A stretch of 64,000 nucleotides of DNA from Xanthomonas campestris pv. phormiicola (GTDB lineage: Bacteria; Pseudomonadota; Gammaproteobacteria; Xanthomonadales; Xanthomonadaceae). A program made the translations under genes and the position numbers. The notes below the pieces were generated by a model. That model searched no databases and had not been told where the DNA came from. It saw only the letters and a program-made list of their open reading frames with translations. Positions 52,158 through 60,396 of the stretch are shown piece by piece (position 1 is the first letter of the stretch; each line of letters begins with the position of its first letter). The stretch covers positions 5,159,001 to 5,223,000 of the forward strand of contig CP102593.1 of assembly GCA_025666215.1 (NCBI GenBank), in the 5' to 3' direction.

Positions 52158-54653
52158 ATGCCCGCCCACGCCCTAGCTCGCCGCACCGAGGACGCCGAGC
52201 GCGCCCTGTCCACCACCGGCGGCGCGCCCTCGCGCGACGGCGCGCTGCTGACCGAGCGACTGGAGCGGCGCTACCACGACCGCATCACCGGCAGCTTCAT
52301 GCTCCCCGGCCGCGCGGGCCGCTACGCGCCGATCCCGGACGACGTGCCGGCGGCGCTGGTCGCGGCGCTGAAGGCGCGCGGCATCGAGCAGTTGTACAGC
52401 CACCAGGCCGAGGCCTGGGACGCGGCGCAGCGCGGCGAGCACGTGGCCATCGTCACGCCCACCGCCTCGGGCAAGTCGCTGTGCTACACGCTGCCGGTGG
52501 TGGCCGCGGCGATGACCGCGCAGGCCAAGGCCTTGTACCTGTTCCCGACCAAGGCGCTGGCGCAGGACCAGGTGGCCGAGCTGCTGGAACTCAACCGCGC
52601 CGGCGAGCTGGGGGTGAAGGCCTTCACCTTCGACGGCGACACCCCGGGCGATGCGCGGCAGGCGATCCGCCTGCACGGCGACATCGTGGTCAGCAACCCG
52701 GACATGCTACACCAGGCGATCCTGCCGCACCACACCAAGTGGGCGCAGTTCTTCGAGAACCTGCGCTACGTGGTGATCGACGAGATCCACACCTACCGCG
52801 GCGTGTTCGGCAGCCACGTCACCAACGTGCTGCGCCGGCTCAAGCGCATCTGCGCGTTCTATGGGGTGAATCCGCAATTCATCCTGTGCTCGGCCACCAT
52901 CGGCAACCCGCGCGCGCACGCCGAGGCGCTGATCGAGCAGCGCGTGCATGCGATCACCGAATCGGGCGCGCCGTCCGGCGACAAACACGTGCTGCTGTGG
53001 AATCCGCCGGTGGTCAACGCCGACCTGGGCCTGCGCGCGTCGGCGCGCTCGCAGAGCAACCGCATCGCGCGCATCGCGATCAAGTCCGGGCTGAAGACGC
53101 TGGTATTCGCGCAGACCCGGCTGATGGTGGAGGTGCTGACCAAGTACCTGAAGGACATCTTCGACCACGACCCGCGCAAGCCGCCGCGCATCCGCGCCTA
53201 CCGCGGCGGCTACCTGCCTACCGAACGCCGCGAGGCCGAGCGCGCGATGCGTGCCGGCAGCATCGACGGCATCGTCTCCACCTCGGCGCTGGAGCTGGGC
53301 GTGGACATCGGCTCGCTGGACGTGGTGGTGCTCAACGGCTACCCCGGCAGCGTGGCCGCGACCTGGCAGCGCTTCGGCCGCGCCGGGCGCCGCCAGCAGC
53401 CCTCGCTGGGCGTACTGGTGGCCAGTTCGCAGCCACTGGACCAGTACGTGGTGCGGCACCCGGACTTCTTCGCCGACGCCTCGCCCGAACACGCGCGCAT
53501 CGCCCCGGACCAGCCGCTGATCCTGTTCGACCACATCCGCTGCGCCGCGTTCGAGTTGACCTTCGTCGCCGGCGAGCCATTCGGCCCGGTGGATCCGGCG
53601 GTGTTCCTGGAAGCGCTGGCCGAGAGCGAGGTGGTGCACCAGGAAGGCGACCGCTGGGAATGGATCGCCGACAGCTATCCGGCCAACGCGGTGAGCCTGC
53701 GCTCGGTGGCCGACGGCAATTTCGTGGTCGTGGACAAGACCGACGGCAAGCAGCAGATCATTGCCGAGGTGGATTATTCCGCCGCCGCGCTGACCTTGTA
53801 CGAAGGCGCGATCCACATGGTGCAGAGCACCCCGTACCAGGTGGAGAAGCTGGACTGGGAAGGGCGCAAGGCCTACGTCACCCGCACCCACGTGGACTAC
53901 TACACCGACAGCATCGACTTCACCAAGCTCAAGGTGCTGGACCGTTTCGACGGCGGCGCGGCCGGGCGCGGCGACAGCCATCACGGCGAGGTGCACGTGG
54001 TGCGGCGCGTGGCCGGCTACAAGAAGATCCGCTACTACACCCACGAGAACATCGGCTACGGCCCGGTCACCCTGCCCGACCAGGAGCTGCACACCACCGC
54101 GGTGTGGTGGCAGCTGCCGCAGGCCACGCTGCTGAAGGCGTTCGCGGCCAAGCAGGACGCGCTGGACGGCTTCCTCGGCGCGGCCTACGCACTGCACGTG
54201 GTGGCGACGGTGGCGGTGATGGCCGACGCGCGCGACCTGCAGAAGGCGGTGGGCGACGGCGACGGCGCCTGGTTCGCGATGGCCGACGCCAAGGGCCGCG
54301 GCCAGCTGCGCGGCGGCGACAACGGCGAGCCGGTCGGCGTGGAGCTGCAGCAGTTCGTGCCGACCGTGTACCTGTACGACAACTTCCCCGGCGGCGTGGG
54401 CCTGAGCGAACCGCTGTGGCAGCGCCAGGCCGAGCTGGTGCAGCGCGCGCGCGAACTGGTGCAGCGCTGCGACTGCGTGGCCGGCTGCCCGGCCTGCGTC
54501 GGCCCGGTGCTGGCCGCGCAGGAGGACAGCGCGACCACGCCGAAGGCGCTGGCGCTGCACGTGCTGCGCCTGTTGCTGGACGGCGCGGCACTGGATGAGG
54601 AAACGGCCGCGATCGACAACGAACTGGATGCGCTGCCGGAGTGGAGCGCATGA
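52158..54653 (+). CDS. mrfA: DNA helicase MrfA (YprA-type, DUF1998)
   Basis: MrfA is a superfamily 2 helicase that with the exonuclease MrfB repairs mitomycin-type DNA damage in Bacillus. I use the ATG at 52158; a TTG at 52143 is a weaker alternative. The 831-residue product has a Q-like LYSHQAEAWDAA, Walker A VTPTASGKSLCY, the DEAH-type box VIDEIHTYRGVFG, motif III FILCSATIGNP, and motif VI QRFGRAGRRQQPSLG. The C-terminal DUF1998 region has four cysteines (RCDCVAGCPACVG). The protein ends DALPEWSA, and its stop overlaps a small ORF as ATGA. Confidence 0.95.
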   Translation: MPAHALARRTEDAERALSTTGGAPSRDGALLTERLERRYHDRITGSFMLPGRAGRYAPIPDDVPAALVAALKARGIEQLYSHQAEAWDAAQRGEHVAIVTPTASGKSLCYTLPVVAAAMTAQAKALYLFPTKALAQDQVAELLELNRAGELGVKAFTFDGDTPGDARQAIRLHGDIVVSNPDMLHQAILPHHTKWAQFFENLRYVVIDEIHTYRGVFGSHVTNVLRRLKRICAFYGVNPQFILCSATIGNPRAHAEALIEQRVHAITESGAPSGDKHVLLWNPPVVNADLGLRASARSQSNRIARIAIKSGLKTLVFAQTRLMVEVLTKYLKDIFDHDPRKPPRIRAYRGGYLPTERREAERAMRAGSIDGIVSTSALELGVDIGSLDVVVLNGYPGSVAATWQRFGRAGRRQQPSLGVLVASSQPLDQYVVRHPDFFADASPEHARIAPDQPLILFDHIRCAAFELTFVAGEPFGPVDPAVFLEALAESEVVHQEGDRWEWIADSYPANAVSLRSVADGNFVVVDKTDGKQQIIAEVDYSAAALTLYEGAIHMVQSTPYQVEKLDWEGRKAYVTRTHVDYYTDSIDFTKLKVLDRFDGGAAGRGDSHHGEVHVVRRVAGYKKIRYYTHENIGYGPVTLPDQELHTTAVWWQLPQATLLKAFAAKQDALDGFLGAAYALHVVATVAVMADARDLQKAVGDGDGAWFAMADAKGRGQLRGGDNGEPVGVELQQFVPTVYLYDNFPGGVGLSEPLWQRQAELVQRARELVQRCDCVAGCPACVGPVLAAQEDSATTPKALALHVLRLLLDGAALDEETAAIDNELDALPEWSA

Positions 54654-54769
54654 GGATCGATCACGCGTGCCCGCACGGGCCATGCGCGCTTCTGGAGCGC
54701 GCGATGCTGGACGACCGATCGACCGCGCTCGACGCACAGTCCGACGCGCTGCCGGAGTGGAGCGCATGA
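54650..54769 (+). CDS. 39-codon linker ORF A between mrfA and mrfB
   Basis: The ATG overlaps the mrfA stop codon (ATGA) and the frame runs exactly 39 codons to a TGA that overlaps the start of the next ORF (ATGA). It reads MRIDHACPHGPCALLERAML and then DDRSTALDAQSDALPEWSA. Its last residues copy the mrfA C-terminus (compare AIDNELDALPEWSA). It therefore looks like a duplicated mrfA 3' end kept in frame for translational coupling. Whether the peptide has a function is unknown. Confidence 0.6.
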   Translation: MRIDHACPHGPCALLERAMLDDRSTALDAQSDALPEWSA

Positions 54770-54885
54770 GCACCGGCTTCGAGCATCTGTACGCACTGCG
54801 CTTGCTGCGGGAAGGCGCGGTACCGGATGCCGGATCGACCACCCTCCGCGCCGGTCCCGGCACGTTGCCGGAGCGCAGCGCATGA
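54766..54885 (+). CDS. 39-codon linker ORF B between mrfA and mrfB
   Basis: This ORF starts in an ATGA overlap with ORF A and ends in an ATGA overlap with mrfB. It reads MSTGFEHLYALRLLREGAVP and DAGSTTLRAGPGTLPERSA. The N-terminus matches the mrfB start (MSISLERLRALRRQAGDP) and the C-terminus matches the mrfA end (LPEWSA). It is thus a hybrid of the two neighbours, produced by duplication across the junction. No function is known. Confidence 0.6.
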   Translation: MSTGFEHLYALRLLREGAVPDAGSTTLRAGPGTLPERSA

Positions 54886-55997
54886 GCATCAGCCTCGAAC
54901 GCCTGCGCGCGCTGCGCAGGCAGGCCGGCGATCCGGGCGTGGAGACGCCGCGTGCGCCGGCACCGGGCCTGCGGCCGGCGGGCAATGCGGTCGCTGCAGG
55001 CCCTGCCGCGTCGGCGACCGCGCCGGCGCGGGCCGCCACGCCCGCAGGCGGGGCCGCGCTGCTGCGCAAGCCACCGCGCGACACCGCTGCGGCGCCCGTC
55101 GCGCCGGCGCCCAGCGCGCCGATGCCCGCACGCGGTGGCGCCACCGCCGTCGCCGTGGCGCCGCCGATCGCGATCGAACCGTTCGGCCAGCGCGGCGCCG
55201 ACGTCGCCTCGCTGCGGCGCCTGCTCGGCATGCGCGAGCGCGCAGCGGCGCCGGCCACCTCGGCGCGCAAGCCGCAGGCGGCCGACCGCCACCTGCCCGG
55301 CGTGGAGATCGCGCCCGGCCTGCATCTGATCGAAGCGTTCCTGCCGCAGCCGATCCCCGCCGCCGCGCTGTCGCTGGCCTTCGCCCGCCGCGAGGACGCG
55401 GTGCAGCCCTCGGACCTGCTGTTCTTCGACACCGAGACCACCGGCCTGGCCGGCGGCACCGGCACGCGCGCCTTCATGATCGGCGCGGCCGACTGGTACC
55501 TGCATCCCGTCGAGGGCGCCGGCCTGCGGATCCGCCAGCTGCTGATGGCGACGATGGGCGCGGAAAAGGCGATGCTCGAAGCGTTCCGCGCGTGGCTGGC
55601 GCCGACCACGGTGCTGTCCAGCTACAACGGCCGCTGCTACGACGCGCCGCTGCTGAAGACCCGCTACCGGCTGGCGCGCTGCGCCGACCCGCTGTCGGCG
55701 CTGGAGCATGTGGACCTGCTGCATCCCACCCGGCGCCGTTATCGGGGTACCTGGGAGAACTGCAAGCTGGCCACGATCGAACGCCAGTTGCTGCGCATCG
55801 TGCGCGAGGACGACCTGCCCGGCTCCGAAGCGCCGGCCGCATGGCTGAACTACCTGCGCGGCGGCAGCGCGCGCAACCTGCGCCGCGTCGCCGCGCACAA
55901 CCACCAGGACGTCGTCACGCTGGCGCTGCTGCTGCAACGCCTGGTCGACGCCGAAGCCGAGGACCGCGAAGTGGTGCCGTTCGTGGAAGCGCCGTAA
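54882..55997 (+). CDS. mrfB: DEDDh exonuclease MrfB (YprB-type)
   Basis: MrfB is the 3'-5' exonuclease partner of MrfA in Bacillus mitomycin C repair. The 371-residue product has an Ala/Pro-rich N-terminal half (1-130) followed by an RNase-H-like domain. The active-site residues are intact: Asp183 and Glu185 in FFDTETTGL, Asp254 in SSYNGRCYDAPLL, and His339/Asp343 in AAHNHQDVVTLAL. It is coupled through the ATGA chain to mrfA. The long low-complexity N-terminus is a Xanthomonas-type extension. Confidence 0.93.
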   Translation: MSISLERLRALRRQAGDPGVETPRAPAPGLRPAGNAVAAGPAASATAPARAATPAGGAALLRKPPRDTAAAPVAPAPSAPMPARGGATAVAVAPPIAIEPFGQRGADVASLRRLLGMRERAAAPATSARKPQAADRHLPGVEIAPGLHLIEAFLPQPIPAAALSLAFARREDAVQPSDLLFFDTETTGLAGGTGTRAFMIGAADWYLHPVEGAGLRIRQLLMATMGAEKAMLEAFRAWLAPTTVLSSYNGRCYDAPLLKTRYRLARCADPLSALEHVDLLHPTRRRYRGTWENCKLATIERQLLRIVREDDLPGSEAPAAWLNYLRGGSARNLRRVAAHNHQDVVTLALLLQRLVDAEAEDREVVPFVEAP

Positions 55998-56008
55998 CGC
56001 AGCGCTTT

Positions 56009-56140
56009 AGCCCCTCTCCCCTCGGGAGAGGGGTTGGGGTGAGGGTACGGCGCGAAGCGTCTCGCGGAGTTGGGCGCACGAGGCTGCGCGCGGACCCTCA
56101 TCCGCCCCTTCGGGGCACCTTCTCCCGATGGGAGAAGGGA
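56009..56140. repeat. Dispersed palindromic repeat, copy 2 (inverted)
   Basis: From CCCCTCTCCCCTCGGGAGAG to TCTCCCGATGGGAGAAGGGA this 132-base stretch is the reverse complement of the element at 24140-24270 with about one mismatch in ten by eye, including the internal GGTGCCCC and GCGAGG-type segments. It begins 12 bases after the mrfB stop codon and ends next to a decayed minus-strand gene fragment. Confidence 0.85.
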
Positions 56141-56584
56141 GCGCAAGCAGCCTTGCTGCAGGGGGATTCCGACCTGAATGTCCCGCACCGCAGTCTCGAT
56201 CCGCCAGGCCGCAGACTCGCCTTCGAACTCGGCAAGACTCAACAGGCCCATGCACGCATGCGCACCGAGCGGCGACGTCACGCCGCTGGCCAGCTTGCGC
56301 ACCAGCAGGATCGCGGCCAGGCAGGGAATCTCAGGGCCGTGCAGGGTCGGCGCGGTCAGTTCCCAGCACAGCGCGCGGCCATCGCGGAGCCCGCGCAGCT
56401 GCACCGACGTGCCGCCCAGGTCGCTGCCGAAGCGATCGAACCGGCGCCCGGCGCGCGCGAACACCGCCGCCAGCGAGCGCATCGGCAGCGGTACGCCGAG
56501 TCGCGCAGGCGTGCGGGCGCGGCCAGGCAGCGCTGCAGGAACGGCAGCGCCGAAATGGCCGTCCACCACCTTGCAAACGGCCAT
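56141..56584 (-). pseudogene. C-terminal fragment of a saccharopine-dehydrogenase-like oxidoreductase
   Basis: The minus strand frame from 56584 reads FDRFGSDLGGTSVQLRGLRD, CWELTAPTLHGPEIPCLAAI and PLGAHACMGLLSLAEFEGES. This looks like the C-terminal part of NAD(P)-binding proteins annotated as saccharopine dehydrogenase-like. The N-terminal Rossmann domain is absent, and the frame runs on through the palindromic repeat without its own stop. I infer that deletion removed the front and the repeat replaced the end. A short functional gene cannot be excluded. Confidence 0.5.
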
Positions 56585-56649
56585 CGTCGCTTGCGCCTCC
56601 TGTCGGCGTCCGCGGCGATTATCCGCGGGCGCCGTCTGCGGGGAAGCGC

Positions 56650-58512
56650 TCAGCCGTCGATCGGCGAGGCCAGCCCTTGCGCGATGGCCTCGCGGATCAG
56701 GTGCTCGGCCCGCTGCCGCGCACGCTCGCTGGCATCGGCCTGCTGCTTGCCCAGTTTGGCCTGTTGCAAGCCGAGTTGCGCCTGTTGCCTGGCCAGCTCC
56801 TGGATCTTCTTGCCCAGGTCCTGCCGGCGCAGTTGTTCGGTCGCGCGCAGCGCCGCCATGCGATCGATCTGCGCCTGGCTGGCGGCGCCACGGCTGGCGG
56901 CGACCGCCGCCTCGGCCTGGCGGGCGGCGCTCTCGGCCATCTGCGAGCTCAGTTCCGCCATGCGTTCGCCCAGGTCGCCCTGGCGCTCGCCGAGATCGCC
57001 GAGCTGGTCGCCCAGTTCGGCCTGCGCATCGGCCAGGTCCAGGGTCTGCGCGTGCAGCGCCTCGAAGTGCGCCAGCGCGTCCGGGTCGCGGACCACATAG
57101 CGGTGGCCGTCATGGCGGATCCACAGCAGGTCGCCGTTGCCGGCCAGGCGACGCGCTTCGCGCAGGTCGTCCAGCGAGGCGTCCATCAGGTTGTGTCCGT
57201 CCTGCACCAGCACGTAGGCATCGCGGTCGTCGTGCTGCCCGAGCGAGAGGCGGCCCTGGGTGACCAGCGCGTCGACCTGATTTGGCGCGGTGGGAGCCGT
57301 GGGCGCGACCGGCGGCTGCGGCGCCGTCGGGGGCGTGGGAGCGGGCCGGGCCAGCACGCTCGCCACGATCGAGGACGCGGCCGCCGGGGCCGCGGGTGCC
57401 GCAGGCGTGGCCGGTGCAGCCGGCGCGACGGGCGAGATGGGCGATGCAGCAACCGGCGTCGCATCGGCCGGCGCCGGCTTGGCGACCAGGCGCAGCGGCA
57501 TCACCCCGGCCAGCGCGATCGCGGCAGTGATCAGCCCCGCGCCCAAGCGCGAAAACGATGCGGTGCTCTGCAGCATCAGCAGCCGCCGCTTCAGGCTGAC
57601 GAAGCTGGGCGAGGCGCTGGCGACGCCGGCGGCCGGCCGCGGCGCCACGCCCAGTTGCACCAGCAGGCGCGCATAGTTGTGCCGGCAGTGCCGGTGCCCG
57701 GCGACCACCGCCGCGTCGCAGGCCGCTTCGCGGGCCAATGCGTATTCGCGCACCGCCAGGTGCACCAGCGGATGGAAGAAGAACAGGTGCTGCGCCAGCG
57801 CCGGCAGCAGGCCCCACCACAGGTCGCGGCGCTGCAGGTGCACCAGCTCGTGGGTCAATGCCATGTCCAGGTCGTCGGCATGCATCGCCGCCAGGCGCCG
57901 CGCCGGCAGCAGCAGCACCGGCCGCCACGGGCCGATCAGCTGCGGCGAATCGATCTGCGCGGACAGCCGCAGCTGCGGCGGCCGGCGCAGGCCGTGCGCT
58001 TCGGCGGCCAGGCGCAGGGCGCCGAGCAATGCGGCGTCAGTGCACGGTGTGCTGGTGCGCACCAGGCGCCGGCTGGCGCGGTAGGCATGGCCGCTGCGCA
58101 GCGCGCCGAGCAGCACGCCCGCCATCCACAGCGCGACCAGCGCCTGCGCCCAGGACAACGCTGCGGCGGCAGAGGTCGCCCGCTGCATGGCGGCATGCGG
58201 CGATGCTGCCGTCGTCGCTGTCGCAGCGCCGGCGGCCTGCAGCGACACGGCCGGCAATGCGGTCGCGGCAACCGCGGGCTGTGCCGGCGCGGCCGGCAAC
58301 ACCGGCAGCTGCAGCGCACCGGCCCAGAGCAGGCCGAGCACGGTCTGCGCGCCGACCAGCCACCACAGCCGGCAGCGCGTGGCCGCCGGCAGTGCCGGCA
58401 GCCAGCGGCACAGCGCCCAGATCGCCGCGACCAGCACCGCGGCCTGCACGCTGGTCGCCAGCAGCCGCGACAGCAGGGTCTCGAACAACGTCGTGCCGAA
58501 GATCATGTCCAT
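56650..58512 (-). CDS. BlaR1/M56-family membrane metalloprotease sensor
   Basis: The 620-residue protein is the membrane protease partner of a BlaI repressor. Residues 1-150 include four hydrophobic segments. The M56 zinc site is ALTHELVHLQRRD (HELVH 221-225), and EYALAREAACDAAVV supplies the further ligand region. Instead of a penicillin-binding sensor domain, it ends in an Ala/Pro linker (about 355-420), a region with YVLVQDGHNLMDASLDDL and a long coiled coil (about 490-600) with LGDLGERQGDLGERM. The signal it senses is therefore unlikely to be a beta-lactam bound as in BlaR1. Confidence 0.88.
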   Translation of the reverse strand: MDMIFGTTLFETLLSRLLATSVQAAVLVAAIWALCRWLPALPAATRCRLWWLVGAQTVLGLLWAGALQLPVLPAAPAQPAVAATALPAVSLQAAGAATATTAASPHAAMQRATSAAAALSWAQALVALWMAGVLLGALRSGHAYRASRRLVRTSTPCTDAALLGALRLAAEAHGLRRPPQLRLSAQIDSPQLIGPWRPVLLLPARRLAAMHADDLDMALTHELVHLQRRDLWWGLLPALAQHLFFFHPLVHLAVREYALAREAACDAAVVAGHRHCRHNYARLLVQLGVAPRPAAGVASASPSFVSLKRRLLMLQSTASFSRLGAGLITAAIALAGVMPLRLVAKPAPADATPVAASPISPVAPAAPATPAAPAAPAAASSIVASVLARPAPTPPTAPQPPVAPTAPTAPNQVDALVTQGRLSLGQHDDRDAYVLVQDGHNLMDASLDDLREARRLAGNGDLLWIRHDGHRYVVRDPDALAHFEALHAQTLDLADAQAELGDQLGDLGERQGDLGERMAELSSQMAESAARQAEAAVAASRGAASQAQIDRMAALRATEQLRRQDLGKKIQELARQQAQLGLQQAKLGKQQADASERARQRAEHLIREAIAQGLASPIDG

Positions 58513-58515
58513 GCC

Positions 58516-58902
58516 TCAGTCCTCCCGCCGCTGCGATTGCAGTTTGGCCACCAATGCCTCGAGTTCGGCCAGTTCGTCGTCGCTGACCTCGGCGCGCTGC
58601 GACATCCACGCCACGAACGGCGACACCGAGCCTTGCAAGGTCTTCTCGACGAAGCTGCCGACGGCGCTGCGCACCACGTCGTCCTGCCCGGCGGTGGCGG
58701 CGTAGCGGTACACGCCCTGCACCTGGCGCCGGCGCAGATAGGCCTTGGCGCGCAGCCGCTCCATCATCGTCAGCACGGTGGAGCGGGCCAGCCCGCGGGT
58801 CTCGCCGAAGCCGGCAGCGACCTCGCCGACGCTGGCCTCGCCCTGTTCGCCGATGTATTGCAGCAGGGCCAGTTCCTGGTCCCCGATCGATTTGCGTCGC
58901 AT
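58516..58902 (-). CDS. BlaI/MecI-family repressor
   Basis: The 128-residue winged-helix repressor starts at the ATG at 58902 (MRRKSIGDQELALLQYIGEQ). The HTH is VGEVAAGFGETRGLARSTVL followed by TMMERLRAKAYLRRRQVQGV, as in BlaI. The C-terminal dimerisation part carries VRSAVGSFVEKTLQGSVSPF. It is cleaved by the M56 partner encoded three bases downstream. Longer frames to 59016 would run through the operator and are rejected. Confidence 0.93.
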   Translation of the reverse strand: MRRKSIGDQELALLQYIGEQGEASVGEVAAGFGETRGLARSTVLTMMERLRAKAYLRRRQVQGVYRYAATAGQDDVVRSAVGSFVEKTLQGSVSPFVAWMSQRAEVSDDELAELEALVAKLQSQRRED

Positions 58903-58915
58903 CCGCCCGCCCCAA

Positions 58916-58961
58916 TGACTACACGTGTCGCCAAACGTACCCATGGCGACACGTGTAGTCA
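58916..58961. promoter_or_regulatory. BlaI-type double operator with 17-bp perfect inverted repeat
   Basis: TGACTACACGTGTCGCC at 58916-58932 is exactly inverted at 58945-58961 across 12 bases. Each arm contains a BlaI/MecI-like core close to TACANNTGTA (TACACGTGTC and GACACGTGTA). It lies 14 bases upstream of the repressor start codon, so the operon is probably autorepressed. Confidence 0.88.
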
Positions 58962-59137
58962 ATAGGCCGTCGGTCATTGCCGGCGATGCCGGCGTGGATG
59001 CCGCAGCAACGGACAACGCAGACCGGGCGCATCCAGCCCGCCGGCCGTCAGCCCGTCCCAGGCGGCTGACGGAGGCGAGGTACGCGGGCTAGGTCCGATC
59101 GGGCCAGGTCCCCGCCGTCGATCGGTTGTCCGCGCTG

Positions 59138-60379
59138 TCAGCCGGCCTGGCGGCCGATGCGCTTGCCGCTGCGATCGAGCACCGGCTCGCCATCCTCTTT
59201 CGCGAAAGCGCTGCTGGCTGCGGGCAGGATGTCCAGCACCACCTCCGATGGCCGGCACAGGCGCACGCCCAGATCCGTGGCGACGAAGGGACGGTTGATC
59301 AGGATCGGCTGGGCGAGCATGGCGTCGAGCAGCGCGTCGTCGCTCAACGACGGATCGTCCAGGCCCAGGGCGGCATAGGGCGTGCCCTTCTGGCGCATGG
59401 CCTGGCGCACGGACAGGCCGGCGCTGTCGATCAGTTCGATCAGGCGTTCGCGCGCAGGCGGGTGCGCGAGGTAGTCCACGATCTCCGGCTCGATGCCGAC
59501 ATGGCGAATGAGCGCAAGCACGTTGCGCGAGGTCCCGCAGGCCGGGTTGTGGTAGATGACGGCTTTCATGCAATCGCGCTCCGCGTGCGAGGCGCGCGTC
59601 GATGGCGGCGCCAGGGGGATGGAGTATTTCTCTGCGCCTGGCGCTGCCGGCTCGACGGCGCCGGCCTGCTGCGCCAGCAGCGCCGCGGCGTTGGTGTCCT
59701 TGCGTTCGCTGTAGCGATCGACCAGGTAGTCGCTGCGGTCGCGGGTGAGCAGGGTGAACTTGATCAGCTCCTCGAGCACGTCGACCACCCGGTCGTAATA
59801 GGCGGAGGGCTTCATGCGCCCGTTCTCGTCGAACTCCTGCCACGCCTTGGCCACCGAGGACTGGTTGGGGATGGTGAACATGCGCATCCAGCGCCCCAGC
59901 ACGCGCAGCGCGTTCACCGCATTGAACGACTGCGAACCGCCGCTGACCTGCATCACCGCCAAGGTTCGCCCTTGCGTGGGGCGCACGCTGCCTTGCTGCA
60001 GCGGCAGCCAGTCGATCTGGTTCTTGAAGACGGCGGACAGCGTGCCGTGCCGTTCCGGACTGATCCAGACCTGGCCCTCGGACCAGACCGACGCCGCACG
60101 CAACGCCTGCACCCTGGGATGCTCGGGCGCGACCGCATCGGCCAGCGGCAGATCGCTGGGGTCGAACACCTGCACCTCGGCGCCGAAGTGCTGCAGCAGA
60201 CGCTGGCATTCGAAGGCGAGCTTGCGGCTGTACGACTCGGGCCGCAGCGATCCGTAAAGAACGAGAATGCGCGGCTTGTGCCTGCTGCCCTGGAGCGCGA
60301 GCCTGTCCAGGGTCGGCACATCGGCCAGATCCAGGTCGAGATGGGGGAGCGAGATGTTCGATTGATCTGCGGTATTCAT
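59138..60379 (-). CDS. ArsH-ArsC fusion: FMN reductase plus arsenate reductase
   Basis: One frame of 413 residues contains two complete arsenic proteins. Residues 1-255 are Ars[21 protein letters not shown] at the flavin site, [16 protein letters not shown], and [20 protein letters not shown]. Residues 271-413 are a glutaredoxin-linked Ars[21 protein letters not shown] with the catalytic cysteine, [13 protein letters not shown], and [20 protein letters not shown] with the arginines. No stop codon separates them; the linker is about 15 residues. An internal GGAG nine bases before the ArsC ATG at 59569 could also start ArsC alone. ArsH oxidises organoarsenicals, and ArsC reduces arsenate. Confidence 0.92.
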   Translation of the reverse strand: MNTADQSNISLPHLDLDLADVPTLDRLALQGSRHKPRILVLYGSLRPESYSRKLAFECQRLLQHFGAEVQVFDPSDLPLADAVAPEHPRVQALRAASVWSEGQVWISPERHGTLSAVFKNQIDWLPLQQGSVRPTQGRTLAVMQVSGGSQSFNAVNALRVLGRWMRMFTIPNQSSVAKAWQEFDENGRMKPSAYYDRVVDVLEELIKFTLLTRDRSDYLVDRYSERKDTNAAALLAQQAGAVEPAAPGAEKYSIPLAPPSTRASHAERDCMKAVIYHNPACGTSRNVLALIRHVGIEPEIVDYLAHPPARERLIELIDSAGLSVRQAMRQKGTPYAALGLDDPSLSDDALLDAMLAQPILINRPFVATDLGVRLCRPSEVVLDILPAASSAFAKEDGEPVLDRSGKRIGRQAG

Positions 60380-60385
60380 TCGATT

Positions 60386-60395
60386 ATTCTAGAAT
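60386..60395. promoter_or_regulatory. Palindrome in the arsR / arsH-arsC gap
   Basis: ATTCTAGAAT is a perfect 10-bp palindrome in the 17-base gap between the two divergent start codons. It may be the core of the ArsR operator. No Shine-Dalgarno can be seen for arsR in this gap, so leaderless or very short-leader transcripts are possible. Confidence 0.5.
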
Positions 60396-60396
60396 C

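Larger units (their letters stand above)
54534..54897 (+). repeat. Diverged tandem repeat, about 116-bp period, across the mrfA-mrfB junction
   Basis: ATGA overlaps occur at 54650, 54766 and 54882, exactly 116 bases apart each time. The block GCGCTGCCGGAGTGGAGCGC recurs before the first two, with a variant (TTGCCGGAGCGCAGCGC) before the third. The GATCGACC / GGATCGACC blocks also recur. The repeats have diverged by substitutions, but lengths are still exact, which suggests selection on frame or a young duplication. The outer limits given here are approximate. Confidence 0.75.

Noticed and set aside
54650..54885. Treating the two 39-codon ORFs as meaningless spacer
   Set aside because: Exact ATGA overlaps and equal length make chance unlikely, so I kept them as features while noting that peptide function is unproven.
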